Shown: positions 25,872 to 36,297 of the stretch, piece by piece
Layout of the letters: each line of letters opens with the position of its first letter
How positions within the stretch are numbered: the stretch's first letter is position 1
From: an uncultured Pedobacter sp.
GTDB taxonomy: Bacteria; Bacteroidota; Bacteroidia; Sphingobacteriales; Sphingobacteriaceae
Direction of reading: 5' to 3'
Length of the DNA: 64,000 bases
NCBI RefSeq assembly: GCF_946480185.1
Contig: NZ_CAMLIG010000015.1
Location: forward strand, 1-64,000
The notes under the pieces: model-generated
What the model was told of the DNA's origin: nothing
The model's database searches: none
The model's input: only the letters and a program-made list of their open reading frames with translations
Program-made: the position numbers and the translations under genes

Positions 25872-28319
25872 TTATTTTAAAGATTGTATTTGTATGGAGG
25901 CAGGGGCTAAACCTTTGCTCGTGGCGGTCATGGTTATTTCTCCGTTTTCTTCTTTTGATTGAATAATGGCCATACATTTTCCGTAAAATGCTTTTCGGTA
26001 TGGTGCCTCAAATGGTTCTAAACTTGCCGGATTTCCATTGTCAACTGCTTTTAATTTGCCTACACCAGAGATTTTAAAATTTACCAGATTATCTGCCAAG
26101 GGGCATAAATTTCCATTAGCATCTATAATGCTCACTGTTACAAAAATCAGATCTTTCCCATCAGATTTCATTTCATTTCTATCGGCTGATAAAACAATTT
26201 TAGCTGGTTTTCCGGCGGTGTTGATTATTTCTGTATCGGCAACCGTACCGTTGGCGTGGTAAGCTACAACCTTCAGTTCGCCAGGTTGATAAACAGCATT
26301 TTCCCAACGTAATCGGTAAGTATCTAATAGTTTGGTTTTGTCAAAAGTTTTTTTGCCGTAACTTTTGCCGTTTATAAAAAGCTCGGCACTTGGGTAATTG
26401 GTATAGGCATAAACTGGCACAATTTGACCTTCTTTACCTGCCCAATTCCAGTGAGGCAGCACATGAAGGATTTTTTTGGAACTCCACTTACTTTGGTATA
26501 GGTAAAACCTGTCTTTTGGGATTCCAGCTAAATCAATAATCCCAAAGTAAGAGCTTCTACTGGGCCAAATAGATCCATAAGGTGTTGGCTCTCCAATATA
26601 GTCAAAACCTGTCCATACAAATTCACCTGCTACAAAGTCGTTTTTATCTTGCGATGCCCATTCCATATCTGGCAACTGAGACCAACTGCAATACTCAAGG
26701 TCATAAGCCGATGACTGATTATTGGCTCTAACCTTCATCTGTGCGGGCTTTGCCGGCAATTCATAAGCTCCTCTTGAGCTTACGGTTGAGGCTGTTTCGC
26801 TACCGTAAACTACCCAGTTTGGATGTTCTTTGTGTATCTTACTGTAAAACTGGGGTTTGTAATTCCAGCCCGGAATGTCAACTGCATCCGCCAGTCCGTT
26901 TTTGATAGCAAAATCCCAGTTGTTAAATGCAGCGGTAGTGGGGCGTGTAGGATCTGTCTGATGGCAAATGTTAGTTAAATACTGAGCCACTTTATAACCA
27001 TCGGTATCGTTCTGTTCGCGTACTTCATTCCCGATACTGTACATAATTACACTTGGGTGGTTTCGACTTCCTAGTACCATGGCTTCTAAATCTTTTTTTG
27101 CCCAATCATCAAATAGTAGATGATAGCCATTTTTTAACTTCGGATTTTTCCATTCATCAAAAGCTTCAGAAATAAAGTAAAAGCCCATTTCATCACAAAG
27201 CTCCAATAGTTCTGGCGCCTGTGGGTTGTGTGTTCCTCTAATTGCATTACAGCCCATTTCTTTAAGTAAATTAAGCCTAAAGCGCAGAGCCGATTTGTTA
27301 ACTGCCATCCCTAAAGCACCTAAATCACTGTGTAAACAAACCCCTTTTAGTTTGGTTTTTACGCCATTTACCAGCATGCCTTGGTTTGGTTTGAATTCAA
27401 TTTTACGGATGCCGAATTGGGTTTTATATTCGTCCACAATCTGATTATTTGAATAAACAGTGGTTTTTGCGTAATATAAATTAGGTGTTTCGGCAGTCCA
27501 TAGCATAGGTTTAGGAATGCTTAATTCTTGAATTAAAGTTTTTTTATCGCTTTCATTCATGGATTCTACTGTTCCTATTGCCTCGTTTTGTGGATTATAC
27601 ACTGTGGTAATAAGACGGGTTTTGTTGTTTTCAACATTTTCGACTGTTGTTTCTATCCTAACGGTAGCATTTTCTTTGCTTACCAGCGGTGTTTGAACAA
27701 AAGTTCCCCAATGCGCTACATGAACAGTATTAGTTTTTACAAGTCTTACATTGCGGTAAATGCCTGCGCCAGGATACCAGCGGGAAGACTCCCAAAAATT
27801 CTCTAATCTTACAGCTAATATATTGTCATCGTTAAAGTTGATGTATTTGGTAATATCGAAATTAAACGAGGTGTAGCCATAAGGCCATTCTCCAACAAAT
27901 TTTCCATTTAAAAAAATTTGTGCGTGGCTCATTGCACCGTCAAACTCAATATTTATCGTTTTGTTTTTGTCTTTTTCAGAAAAGCGGAGGTGTTTTCTAT
28001 ACCAACCTACGCCTTCAAACGGCAAACCGCCGGTGCGTCCAACTTTTTTCGTCAGTTTGGTTTCCCCGTCTTCTAAGACTTTTACTTCCTGAGCATCGTT
28101 ATTTTTATTGAAATCTCCCGAGATGGCCCAATCATGCGGAACTGTTACCTTTTGCCAATTGGTTTCGTCAGTATTTACATCTTTAGCTCCTTTGATTTCA
28201 CCCTTAATAAACAGCCAGCCATTATTTAATACAGTGACCTCACGGGTGTCAGTTTGAGCTACAATAAATTGTTGGAAGACAAAAAATGTTAAAATCAGAA
28301 GTCCGAGTTTTTTGAACAT
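25872..28319 (-). CDS. Secreted GH2 beta-galactosidase-like enzyme
   Basis: 815 residues with a signal peptide (ends FIVAQ). Domain order of GH2: sugar-binding jelly roll (GGLPFEGVGWYRKHL; MSHAQIFLNGKFVGEWPYGY), Ig-like domain, TIM barrel with the acid/base E432 in YSIGNE and the nucleophile E508 in VYGSET, then Ig-like C-terminal domains. Retaining exo-beta-glycosidase; beta-galactosidase is the commonest activity for this architecture, but beta-mannosidase, beta-glucuronidase or other activities are possible. First gene of the minus-strand operon with two sulfatases, divergent from the gene at 28631. Likely periplasmic. Confidence 0.92.
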   Translation of the reverse strand: MFKKLGLLILTFFVFQQFIVAQTDTREVTVLNNGWLFIKGEIKGAKDVNTDETNWQKVTVPHDWAISGDFNKNNDAQEVKVLEDGETKLTKKVGRTGGLPFEGVGWYRKHLRFSEKDKNKTINIEFDGAMSHAQIFLNGKFVGEWPYGYTSFNFDITKYINFNDDNILAVRLENFWESSRWYPGAGIYRNVRLVKTNTVHVAHWGTFVQTPLVSKENATVRIETTVENVENNKTRLITTVYNPQNEAIGTVESMNESDKKTLIQELSIPKPMLWTAETPNLYYAKTTVYSNNQIVDEYKTQFGIRKIEFKPNQGMLVNGVKTKLKGVCLHSDLGALGMAVNKSALRFRLNLLKEMGCNAIRGTHNPQAPELLELCDEMGFYFISEAFDEWKNPKLKNGYHLLFDDWAKKDLEAMVLGSRNHPSVIMYSIGNEVREQNDTDGYKVAQYLTNICHQTDPTRPTTAAFNNWDFAIKNGLADAVDIPGWNYKPQFYSKIHKEHPNWVVYGSETASTVSSRGAYELPAKPAQMKVRANNQSSAYDLEYCSWSQLPDMEWASQDKNDFVAGEFVWTGFDYIGEPTPYGSIWPSRSSYFGIIDLAGIPKDRFYLYQSKWSSKKILHVLPHWNWAGKEGQIVPVYAYTNYPSAELFINGKSYGKKTFDKTKLLDTYRLRWENAVYQPGELKVVAYHANGTVADTEIINTAGKPAKIVLSADRNEMKSDGKDLIFVTVSIIDANGNLCPLADNLVNFKISGVGKLKAVDNGNPASLEPFEAPYRKAFYGKCMAIIQSKEENGEITMTATSKGLAPASIQIQSLK

Positions 28320-28630
28320 AATAGGTTTAAAATATAGAATTGGAATTTTACTTGATAAACCAAATATTGATTTTTTTTTATAGAGTTAAGCGGGGATAAC
28401 AATTCAAAAAGGGGTAATTAATAAAGCAATTATTACGGAAGTTATTGATGTTCTGGTTTTGCAGACAGAAAATACGTTAACAAGCTTTAATAATAGGAAA
28501 CCATGATTACCTGCACCCCCTTTATTGATTATTTATACCCTTATCTGTTTTTATTGCCTTATCTACCTTTATAAAATCAAATACAAAGGCGTCTGTCTTT
28601 ACATTATTTAACCAATTTAAATTATACGAC
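28320..28630. promoter_or_regulatory. Divergent PUL promoter region with C-run motifs
   Basis: 311 bp between the GH2 operon and the T9SS genes. Contains GCACCCCCTTTATTG (28513-28527, plus strand), its counterpart on the minus strand AATTACCCCTTTTTG (28406-28419), and a direct repeat CCTTATCT (28539 and 28557, 18 bp apart). A similar TTGCCCCCCTCC (36508) lies upstream of susC. These are candidate sites for the hybrid two-component regulator. The 16-mer TAACCAATTTAAATTA (28609-28624) is repeated exactly at 45104. Confidence 0.45.
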
Positions 28631-29749
28631 ATGAAAAAATTATTACTAATCGCAATTACTTGTATCCCTTTTATTGGTGTAGCACAGATTATACCGGTAC
28701 CTCAAGGAGATTTTGAGACACCCACAAGTCTTTTAACTGGTGTCCAGAATTGGGCAGGCTCTTGGTATGAGTCTAATACTGATATTGTTCAGGATGCTTC
28801 AGTAAATAGAATTTCAGGAGCATACTCCGTTAGACTTCCGGGAGTAGGTGCTGTTAATTCCAGAACCATTACATCAGCTAATGCAGCCTCAATTCCAGTT
28901 ACTTACGGACACACTTATAAAGTGACTTTTAATTGGAGAATCCAGACTGCTGCTGGTCCTTCAGGTGGATTAAATACAGATAACAATACATTTACCGCAA
29001 ATGCTTTGGAAACGTCTAGTGATGGTTCTTCAAACGGGGCTGTTATTAACTCTACAACTACTAAATCACCCTCAACTGTAGCAGGTACTTTTAATTTTAC
29101 TACAACGAATACTACTAATTTTCCTAGTATTAAACTTCAATTTACCAAAGACGGAGGTATAGCATATTTAGATGATATTACTCTTGAAGACCTTGGCGTT
29201 TTACCAATTTCATTAACTTCATTTACTGGTGATGCCACAAACAACGGCGTAACCTTGAATTGGGCAACTGCAAACGAAAACAACAACAAAAACTTCACTA
29301 TTTTAAGTAGTACCAACGGTAAAGATTTTACAAAAATTGGAACTGTTAACGGAGCGGGTAATGCCAACACTATCACAAATTATTCATTTATTGATAAAGC
29401 TCCGGCCAACGGCACCAACTACTATAAACTAACACAAACAGATTTTGACGGAAAAACCACTTCGTTTGATCCTATTGCCGTAAATTTTGACTTAAACACC
29501 AATGATGAATTAAGTGTTTATGCTACGCAAACCAAATTGCAGGGCAAAGTAAACTGGACAATAGACGAACAAGCGACAGCAACTGTTAGAGATTTAAGTG
29601 GCAAAACTATTTCATCTGAAAAAGTTAGCTTACACAACGGACTTAATTCCTTTGTATTAAACGGAGCCGGTTTGGTTTCTTCTACTATTTATGTTTTAAC
29701 GCTTAGTAGTCCAACACATACTACCTCAACAAAATTTTATATCAATTAA
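28631..29749 (+). CDS. T9SS-exported carbohydrate-binding-like protein
   Basis: 372 residues. Signal peptide KKLLLIAITCIPFIGVAQ; residues about 25-186 form a jelly-roll like those of CBM4/9-type modules (GDFETPTSL, NWAGSW, KLQFTKDGGIAYLDDITLEDL), then the linker LPISLTSFTG and a FN3-like segment (TANENNNKNFTILSSTNGKDF, NYYKLTQTDFDGKT), and a final domain of about 80 residues matching T9SS type A sorting domains. No catalytic domain is seen, so it may bind the glycan on the cell surface. The N-terminal module and tail are shared with the enzyme 19 bp downstream (29769). Divergent from the GH2 operon. Confidence 0.75.
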   Translation: MKKLLLIAITCIPFIGVAQIIPVPQGDFETPTSLLTGVQNWAGSWYESNTDIVQDASVNRISGAYSVRLPGVGAVNSRTITSANAASIPVTYGHTYKVTFNWRIQTAAGPSGGLNTDNNTFTANALETSSDGSSNGAVINSTTTKSPSTVAGTFNFTTTNTTNFPSIKLQFTKDGGIAYLDDITLEDLGVLPISLTSFTGDATNNGVTLNWATANENNNKNFTILSSTNGKDFTKIGTVNGAGNANTITNYSFIDKAPANGTNYYKLTQTDFDGKTTSFDPIAVNFDLNTNDELSVYATQTKLQGKVNWTIDEQATATVRDLSGKTISSEKVSLHNGLNSFVLNGAGLVSSTIYVLTLSSPTHTTSTKFYIN

Positions 29750-29768
29750 ACAGCCTTAACAATAAATA

Positions 29769-31889
29769 ATGTTAAAAAAAGGTTTAGTTATTTTGTGCCT
29801 TTGCGGATTAAGTGTCTTCGCAAAGGCACAATTAACCATTTACTCAGGTTTACAAAAAACAGGAACCAGTCAGGTTTGTCAAGCAAGCGGATTGTATGTG
29901 GGCTCAAATATTCCGGGCGGATTAAACAATAATATAAAATCCATAGTGCTGGCACAGGGTTATATGGCTACTTTGGCAAACAATGAAGATGGTACTGGCG
30001 AAAGCTTCTGCTATGTAGCGGCTGTTAGTAATATAGATGTCGATCTTGCAGCGGTATTACAGAACAATGTATCGTTTATCAGGGTTTTACCCATCGGCAA
30101 CATCAATAAAAAAGGAGTTTGCGGTAAAGATAATGATGTTGTTGCGGCCTTAAATCCAACTTGGTTTTATGATTGGGGAACATCAGACATAAGTACCGCT
30201 AACATACAATATGTGCCCTTGGTTTTTGGACTAAATGCGGCTACAGACCTTACCCGAGTTGCGGGATACACTGCAAAGACAGATGTAAATAGTTTATCCG
30301 GATTTAATGAACCCGATAATTCTTCTCAAGGAAATATCCCTGATGCAACAACCGCAGCGCATGCCTATAAAAATTTATTAAGAACAGGTTACAGAATGGG
30401 TTCTCCTGTAACTACACAGGGTGAATATAACAAGTGGCTGTCTGATTTTATGGCTGTTGCAACTACGGACACTACAAGGGTTGATTATATCGCCATACAT
30501 TGGTATGATTGGGATAATTGGCTTTCGCAACATAGTACAAGCCCAAATGCAGCCGATGTTTTAACCAGATTTAAAGCTTATATCAACTCGGTTTATAATT
30601 TGTATAAAAAACCAATTTGGGTAACCGAATTTAACGCAAATACCAATCGTACAACTGCAACTCAGGAAGCTTTTATGCAACTGGCTTTACCTTATTTAGA
30701 GAGTGACAGTAGGATTGAACGTTATGCTTGGTTTTTCGAAACCAATAGTCCGGCATCGGTAAACGGTAGTTTAACCAATTTAGGCCAAATTTACAGCAAT
30801 TATGCATCTACGGCTAGTTTTACGTCCAACATTGTAGATGCTAGATCCACAAATATGGCATCATCTCCACAAAATTTGGTGTTTAACGGGGATTTTGAAA
30901 ACGCAACTTCTTATTTAAGCGGTTGGACACCTAGTAGCGCACCGGATTTTGTAAAAGAAACTACATATCCTATCAACGTTACTTCGGTAAGGTTTGCTTC
31001 AGTTACAAACAGCCGAAATTTAACTTCAGATGCAATAACCGTTGTGCCGGGAAAAACCTACCAACTCCAGTTTACAGCAAGGATACAGGAAACTGCAGGT
31101 GCAGGTGGAGGTGCCGGCCCTGCAAAAGGAGGGATTTTTACCGGACAAATTTTAAATGCATCAGACTTAGCGGCAACTACTTTTACCACATTGTCCACAA
31201 CATCATCAAGTAATACTATACTTTCGGGCAATTACACCGTTCCGGCAGGGCAAACTTCTATAAAGCTAAGATTTACAAAAACCGCCGATGTGGGATATTT
31301 AGATGATGTTTCTTTGGTAGAGCTAACTAACCTTCCGATTCATCTCACGTCTTTTACAGCTAATGCCGGATTAGGAGGAGTTGATTTAAACTGGAAAACA
31401 TCAAGCGAAACGAACAATAACTTTTTTACGCTTTACCAAAGCAACGATGGAAAAGTATTTAATAAAAAAGTAACTATAGCCAGTTTAGGGAACTCAACCA
31501 ATGAAAAGAATTACCATTTTTTAGATAAAAGCCCTTCAAATGGAACTAATTACTATAAACTGTCGCAAACAGACTTTGATGGGCATACAGAAACCTTTGC
31601 ACCTATTGCTGTAAATTTTAAGATGGAGGATGAACACAATTTAAAAATATATAGCAGTGTAACTGATCTTAAGTTTAGTTTAAATTGGAATGTGAACGAG
31701 ATGGCTAACGTAAATATATTTGACCTCTCCGGAGAAAAACTATTTAATGCCGAAGTAAAGCTAGCTAATGTAAACAACGTGGTTAGTTTAAATATGGCTA
31801 AAAACACGTTAATAGCTAATAAATTATATGTTTTTAGCTTAAGCGGATCTAATCAAAGTTTGGCGGCAAAGTTTGTGGTCAATCCGTAG
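29769..31889 (+). CDS. T9SS-exported GH128-like (Asl1-type) glycoside hydrolase with crystallin-like N-domain
   Basis: 706 residues in this order: signal peptide (ends VFAKAQ); an N-terminal segment of about 90 residues with the pattern NNNIKSIVLAQGYMATLA..GTGES..VSFIRV, resembling a beta/gamma-crystallin fold; a TIM-barrel of the Asl1-like (GH128-related) kind with E181 in GFNEPDN and E287 in WVTEFNA as likely acid/base and nucleophile; a CBM4/9-like jelly roll (NLVFNGDFENATSYLSGW, VGYLDDVSLVEL); FN3-like linker and a type A T9SS sorting tail. Characterised GH128 enzymes cut beta-1,3-glucans, but in this sulfated-glycan PUL the substrate may differ. 19 bp after the carbohydrate-binding-like gene; paralogue at 45131. 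Confidence 0.85.
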   Translation: MLKKGLVILCLCGLSVFAKAQLTIYSGLQKTGTSQVCQASGLYVGSNIPGGLNNNIKSIVLAQGYMATLANNEDGTGESFCYVAAVSNIDVDLAAVLQNNVSFIRVLPIGNINKKGVCGKDNDVVAALNPTWFYDWGTSDISTANIQYVPLVFGLNAATDLTRVAGYTAKTDVNSLSGFNEPDNSSQGNIPDATTAAHAYKNLLRTGYRMGSPVTTQGEYNKWLSDFMAVATTDTTRVDYIAIHWYDWDNWLSQHSTSPNAADVLTRFKAYINSVYNLYKKPIWVTEFNANTNRTTATQEAFMQLALPYLESDSRIERYAWFFETNSPASVNGSLTNLGQIYSNYASTASFTSNIVDARSTNMASSPQNLVFNGDFENATSYLSGWTPSSAPDFVKETTYPINVTSVRFASVTNSRNLTSDAITVVPGKTYQLQFTARIQETAGAGGGAGPAKGGIFTGQILNASDLAATTFTTLSTTSSSNTILSGNYTVPAGQTSIKLRFTKTADVGYLDDVSLVELTNLPIHLTSFTANAGLGGVDLNWKTSSETNNNFFTLYQSNDGKVFNKKVTIASLGNSTNEKNYHFLDKSPSNGTNYYKLSQTDFDGHTETFAPIAVNFKMEDEHNLKIYSSVTDLKFSLNWNVNEMANVNIFDLSGEKLFNAEVKLANVNNVVSLNMAKNTLIANKLYVFSLSGSNQSLAAKFVVNP

Positions 31890-31911
31890 TTATATAAGCA
31901 TCAAAAAATAT

Positions 31912-31945
31912 AAGCCAATTGAAGCAACTTCAGCTGGCTTTTTTT
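31912..31945 (+). terminator. Terminator after the T9SS GH128-like gene
   Basis: Imperfect 13-pair stem (AAGCCAATTGAAG with CTTCAGCTGGCTT; one mismatch and one G-U), CAA loop and a T run, 22 bp after the stop codon. Confidence 0.78.
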
Positions 31946-32157
31946 AACCTCAAGATAGCGAAGCGTAAAATTGTTCAATTTTAGGGGCAAAATAGGTCAA
32001 ATAAATTTTGAACTTTCTTTTTACAGTATAGAACCATGATTTTATTTATGAATGGTTAAAGGATGGATAGTTTTAATTGTAATTAATGCAAACTATTATC
32101 TAGATTTAAGTGTTATAACCTCAAACCTGAGTTTCAACTATTAGTTTTAAAAAAGAA

Positions 32158-35100
32158 ATGAGAGCATCTTATGTTGTCATTTATAGCAATAAGCGCTTAA
32201 ATAATTTTATGCCTCAACTACTTCATTATTTAAAAAATAGCGATTTTAAGCTTAAATCACTTATAGTGTTAAGCACATGTTTATTTCTGTTAATTCACAA
32301 ATCATCCTTTGCACAACTAAATAAAGAGTATCCGATTACTATTGATAATGGCTTGGTAAACAACGAGGTAACTGCCATCCATCAGGATAAGTATGGTTTT
32401 TTATGGTTTGGCACACGTGGCGGACTTAACAGGTACGACGGTTACGATTTCAATTTATTACGCTATAATCCAAAGTCTGGAAATAATTTAACCAGCCAGG
32501 CGGTAGAAGCCATTGCCGAGGACAAAAACTACACTTTATGGATTGGAACCAAGAATGGAGGCCTAAACAGTTACAACTTACTAAAAGATAGTATAACGCA
32601 TTATTTTCCGGCAAATAATATAAAAATACAGGAAATTAAGGCCTTAGTGGTTGATGCCAACGGAACACTTTTTATTGGTGCCATACACGGGCTGTACACT
32701 TACAAAAACGGTAAGTTTAATGTTATTAACGATAAATTGACGGTTACCTGCATTAAAATTGATAGTAAACAAAGGGTTTGGGTGGGCACAACTTATGGAT
32801 TTTACGTACTTTATCCGGGGTCTACTGCTTTACAGCCTATTGCTCTTGGCAAAAAAAAATATTCTTTAAATTCAATCGCTATAGACGAAAAAAACAATAC
32901 AGTTTACATTGGGACATGGATTTATGGTTTGTTTAAATATCAGATTTCTCAAAAAAAAGTAGAGCAGTTTTTGCACAGTGATAATGATAATCAAAGTATT
33001 TCTCATAACAGTGTTTACCGTGTATATTTTGATAGAAGCAAAAACCTTTGGGTTGGAACTTGGGGTGGCGGACTCAATAAATTTAATATCAACACAAAAA
33101 AATTTGAGCGTGTTGAGATTAAACCGATTAATGTTTTTAATACAGATTATGACATCATACTATCTATTGAGCAGGATATAACAGGTATTGTATGGATAGG
33201 AACCGACGGTGGCGGGATATGTAAAATAGATCCTTTTAAAAAAGAATTTAAAACCATTACACACGTTAGCACACAATCAAACGGATTAATGAATACCCAC
33301 ATTAAATCAGTTTTTCAGGACAGCCACGGTGGTCTGTGGATTGGGACAAAAGGAGGGGGGCTAAATTACTCTAAAGACAAAATTAACTTTTCCCGGAAAA
33401 ATGTTCCGATAAAATCAAATGTTATCAATGCGTTTTTTGAAAACAACGGAAAGGATTTATGGGTTGGAACCGCGAATGGTTTATTGATTTATAAAAACTA
33501 TATCGAGAATAGTAACTCGCCAATTTATATTGAAAACGATAAAAAGGAATATGGTTTAAGTGGTCCAAAAATTACATCTATTGTTAAAGATCAAAATGGA
33601 ACTATCTGGATTGGTACACAAGAACATGGGCTAAATAAGTTAATTGGTGGAAGTATTGATGATCCGCACTTTAAAAGATACACCGAGAAAGCATCAATAA
33701 AAGACTCATTGCAAAATAGCAGAGTAAGCTGCATGCTTATTGATCATAAAAACAGGTTATGGATAGGCACTTATGATGGTTTACATCTTTATAATGCTGA
33801 TAAAGACGATTTTTATGTGTTTAAAAGTAATCCAAATAATAGTAATTCACTTTCAAACAATACTATTCTTTCTTTAGCTGAAGATAATAGCGGAAATATT
33901 TGGATCGGAACTCAGCAAGGGCTTAACAAAATGGTTTATAAAAGCCAAAACAACGTTAGTTTTACCAATTTTTTTGAGCAGGCTGGTTTACCTAATGATT
34001 ATATACACGCCATACTTGTTGATGAGTTTGATGATATTTGGATATCAACAAATAGCGGAATTAGCAAGTTGAGTGTAAAAACAAAAAGCTTTGTCAATTT
34101 TGATGAAAGAGACGGAGTTTCATCAAATACATTTTCAGAAAACTCGAGCTACAAGGCCAAAGATGGCGAAATGTTTTTCGGGGGCATATCTGGGTTAACC
34201 TATTTTTATCCTAATGACATCCGTTTAAACAGATATCAGCCAAAAGTATTTATCACCAATTTAAAAATCGATAATGCACCTGTAAAAGTTGGGCAAGTAA
34301 TTGGAAAAAACAAAATCTTAAAAAAGGCATTATTCCTTACAAATAAACTAAAGTTAACCTATAAGGAGAATATTGTTTCTTTATATTTTTCTGCTTTAGA
34401 TTTTCATGCGTCAAACAAAAACCAGTACATTTATAAGTTGCAGGGGTTTGAAAAAAACTGGGTAAATGCAGGCAAAAGAAGATCTGTAACTTATACAAAC
34501 TTGCCTCCGGGAAACTACACCTTCAGAGTTAAGGCATCCAATAGCGACCAAATTTGGAATACGCAAGAAGCAATTTTAAACATCGAAGTTTTGCCACCAC
34601 CATGGAAAACTTGGTGGGCTTATACCATTTACTGCTTAATTATTTTAGGTTTGCTTGGTCTATCTAGGTACATTACTTTAACCAGAATCCGATTAAAAAA
34701 CAAGCTTGAGATAGCAGATCTTAACTTTAAAAAAGAACATGAGATTACAGAGATAAAGAACAAGTTTTTTTCTAACATCTCGCATGAATTTAGAACACCT
34801 CTTACTTTAATGATTGGTCCGCTTGAAAGCCTTTCAAACTATAATAATATTGATCACTCGGTAAAACAAACCTTGATAAAGGTTAAAAACCAATCAAAAA
34901 GGTTGTTAAGCCTTGTAAATCAGCTCTTAGACTATAATAAGGCAGAAACTAATGTTTTAACTTTAAATGCCTTTGTACAAGATGTAAGTGCAATGTTTTA
35001 CAATATTTATGAGTCTTTTATTGATGAAGCCGAGCGTAGAGGTATCAACTATCAGTTTAAATCCAACCAAAAAGAAATTCACCTGAACGTTGATAAAGAT

Positions 35101-36297
35101 AAACTGGAAAGCATTTGCTATAATTTATTATCCAACGCATTTAAGTTTACACCAAACGGAGGAGAAATTTGTTTCAAAATAAATGTTATAACTGCTGAAA
35201 GTATTTGTGAAATCAGTGTTTCCGACTCGGGCAAAGGCATTAGTGAGGCAGATAAAAGCAAAGTATTTGACCGGTTTTACCAGGTTTCACAAGCAGAACC
35301 AGGACAATATGCAGGAACAGGCATTGGTTTGGCCTTTGTTAAAGATTTGGTGGCTTTGCATGAAGGCTCTATTTTTATAGATAACAACCAGCCTAGAGGA
35401 ACAATATTTAAGGTAATACTGCCATTTAGCAACGCTGCTGATCTTTATACTATTGAACCTACAGCAGAAAAAAATGAACAGGATATTACAGCAGAAAATG
35501 TAACTTTTATTGATGATCTTGAAGAATCAGATGATACGCCAATTTTATTGGTGGTTGAAGATAATGAAGAGTTAAACCACTATATCAGTGAAACACTAGC
35601 GCCAGTTGGAAAAATTATAAGTGCTAAAAATGGTAAGGAAGGTGCTGAGAAGGCTTTTCAAACCATTCCGGATTTAGTAATAAGTGATGTAATGATGCCG
35701 GAGATGGACGGTTATACGCTTTGTAAAGCACTGAAAACGGATAATCGGACTTCCCATATCCCTGTAATTTTATTAACAGCAAAGTCTGATGATGTTTCGC
35801 ACATACAGGGTATGGAGCTTGGTGCCGATAATTATTTGGCAAAGCCGTTTAATCCTGCTGTTTTAATATCTCATGTAAAAAATCTAGTCAAATCCCGTAA
35901 AAAACTTAAGGAGTTATTTACGAATAAGTTGAACCTAACGCCTAGCGAGGTAGAAGTAAGCTCATTTGATGAGGAATTTATTAAAAAATCCATAGAGTTT
36001 ATTGAAGCTAATATGCAACGAGAAAAACCATCAATTGATGAACTAGCTAACCAACTAAACATGAGCAGATCAACTTTTTACAGGAAGTTAAAAGCATTAA
36101 CCGGAATGTCTGGCTCCGAGTTTATTAGTTTAATTAGGTTAAAACGCAGTGCGCAGCTTTTAGAAACCGGTGAATATTCTGTAAGCATGGCCGCTTATGA
36201 GGTGGGATATAATGATCTTAAAAATTTCAGAAAAAGTTTCCATAATCAATTCGGGATGAATCCGTCTGATTATTTAAAATCAAAACAATTGAAATAA
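32158..36297 (+). CDS. Hybrid two-component regulator of the PUL
   Basis: 1379-residue membrane sensor-kinase-regulator (HTCS). Parts: signal peptide (to about residue 52; ATG at 32209 is an alternative start giving a more typical signal), a periplasmic sensor of two beta-propellers made of repeated WIGT..GGLN/LWVGT units (residues about 55-690), Y_Y_Y domain (LPPGNYTFRVKASN), one membrane helix (about 820-840), HisKA with phospho-acceptor H876 (SHEFRTPLT), HATPase with LLSNAFKFTPNGG, DSGKGI and GTGIGLAF, receiver domain with D1177 (ISDVMMPEMDGY), and a C-terminal AraC-type HTH. It should sense an oligosaccharide in the periplasm and switch on PUL promoters. Located centrally between the two halves of the locus. 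Confidence 0.95.
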   Translation: MRASYVVIYSNKRLNNFMPQLLHYLKNSDFKLKSLIVLSTCLFLLIHKSSFAQLNKEYPITIDNGLVNNEVTAIHQDKYGFLWFGTRGGLNRYDGYDFNLLRYNPKSGNNLTSQAVEAIAEDKNYTLWIGTKNGGLNSYNLLKDSITHYFPANNIKIQEIKALVVDANGTLFIGAIHGLYTYKNGKFNVINDKLTVTCIKIDSKQRVWVGTTYGFYVLYPGSTALQPIALGKKKYSLNSIAIDEKNNTVYIGTWIYGLFKYQISQKKVEQFLHSDNDNQSISHNSVYRVYFDRSKNLWVGTWGGGLNKFNINTKKFERVEIKPINVFNTDYDIILSIEQDITGIVWIGTDGGGICKIDPFKKEFKTITHVSTQSNGLMNTHIKSVFQDSHGGLWIGTKGGGLNYSKDKINFSRKNVPIKSNVINAFFENNGKDLWVGTANGLLIYKNYIENSNSPIYIENDKKEYGLSGPKITSIVKDQNGTIWIGTQEHGLNKLIGGSIDDPHFKRYTEKASIKDSLQNSRVSCMLIDHKNRLWIGTYDGLHLYNADKDDFYVFKSNPNNSNSLSNNTILSLAEDNSGNIWIGTQQGLNKMVYKSQNNVSFTNFFEQAGLPNDYIHAILVDEFDDIWISTNSGISKLSVKTKSFVNFDERDGVSSNTFSENSSYKAKDGEMFFGGISGLTYFYPNDIRLNRYQPKVFITNLKIDNAPVKVGQVIGKNKILKKALFLTNKLKLTYKENIVSLYFSALDFHASNKNQYIYKLQGFEKNWVNAGKRRSVTYTNLPPGNYTFRVKASNSDQIWNTQEAILNIEVLPPPWKTWWAYTIYCLIILGLLGLSRYITLTRIRLKNKLEIADLNFKKEHEITEIKNKFFSNISHEFRTPLTLMIGPLESLSNYNNIDHSVKQTLIKVKNQSKRLLSLVNQLLDYNKAETNVLTLNAFVQDVSAMFYNIYESFIDEAERRGINYQFKSNQKEIHLNVDKDKLESICYNLLSNAFKFTPNGGEICFKINVITAESICEISVSDSGKGISEADKSKVFDRFYQVSQAEPGQYAGTGIGLAFVKDLVALHEGSIFIDNNQPRGTIFKVILPFSNAADLYTIEPTAEKNEQDITAENVTFIDDLEESDDTPILLVVEDNEELNHYISETLAPVGKIISAKNGKEGAEKAFQTIPDLVISDVMMPEMDGYTLCKALKTDNRTSHIPVILLTAKSDDVSHIQGMELGADNYLAKPFNPAVLISHVKNLVKSRKKLKELFTNKLNLTPSEVEVSSFDEEFIKKSIEFIEANMQREKPSIDELANQLNMSRSTFYRKLKALTGMSGSEFISLIRLKRSAQLLETGEYSVSMAAYEVGYNDLKNFRKSFHNQFGMNPSDYLKSKQLK

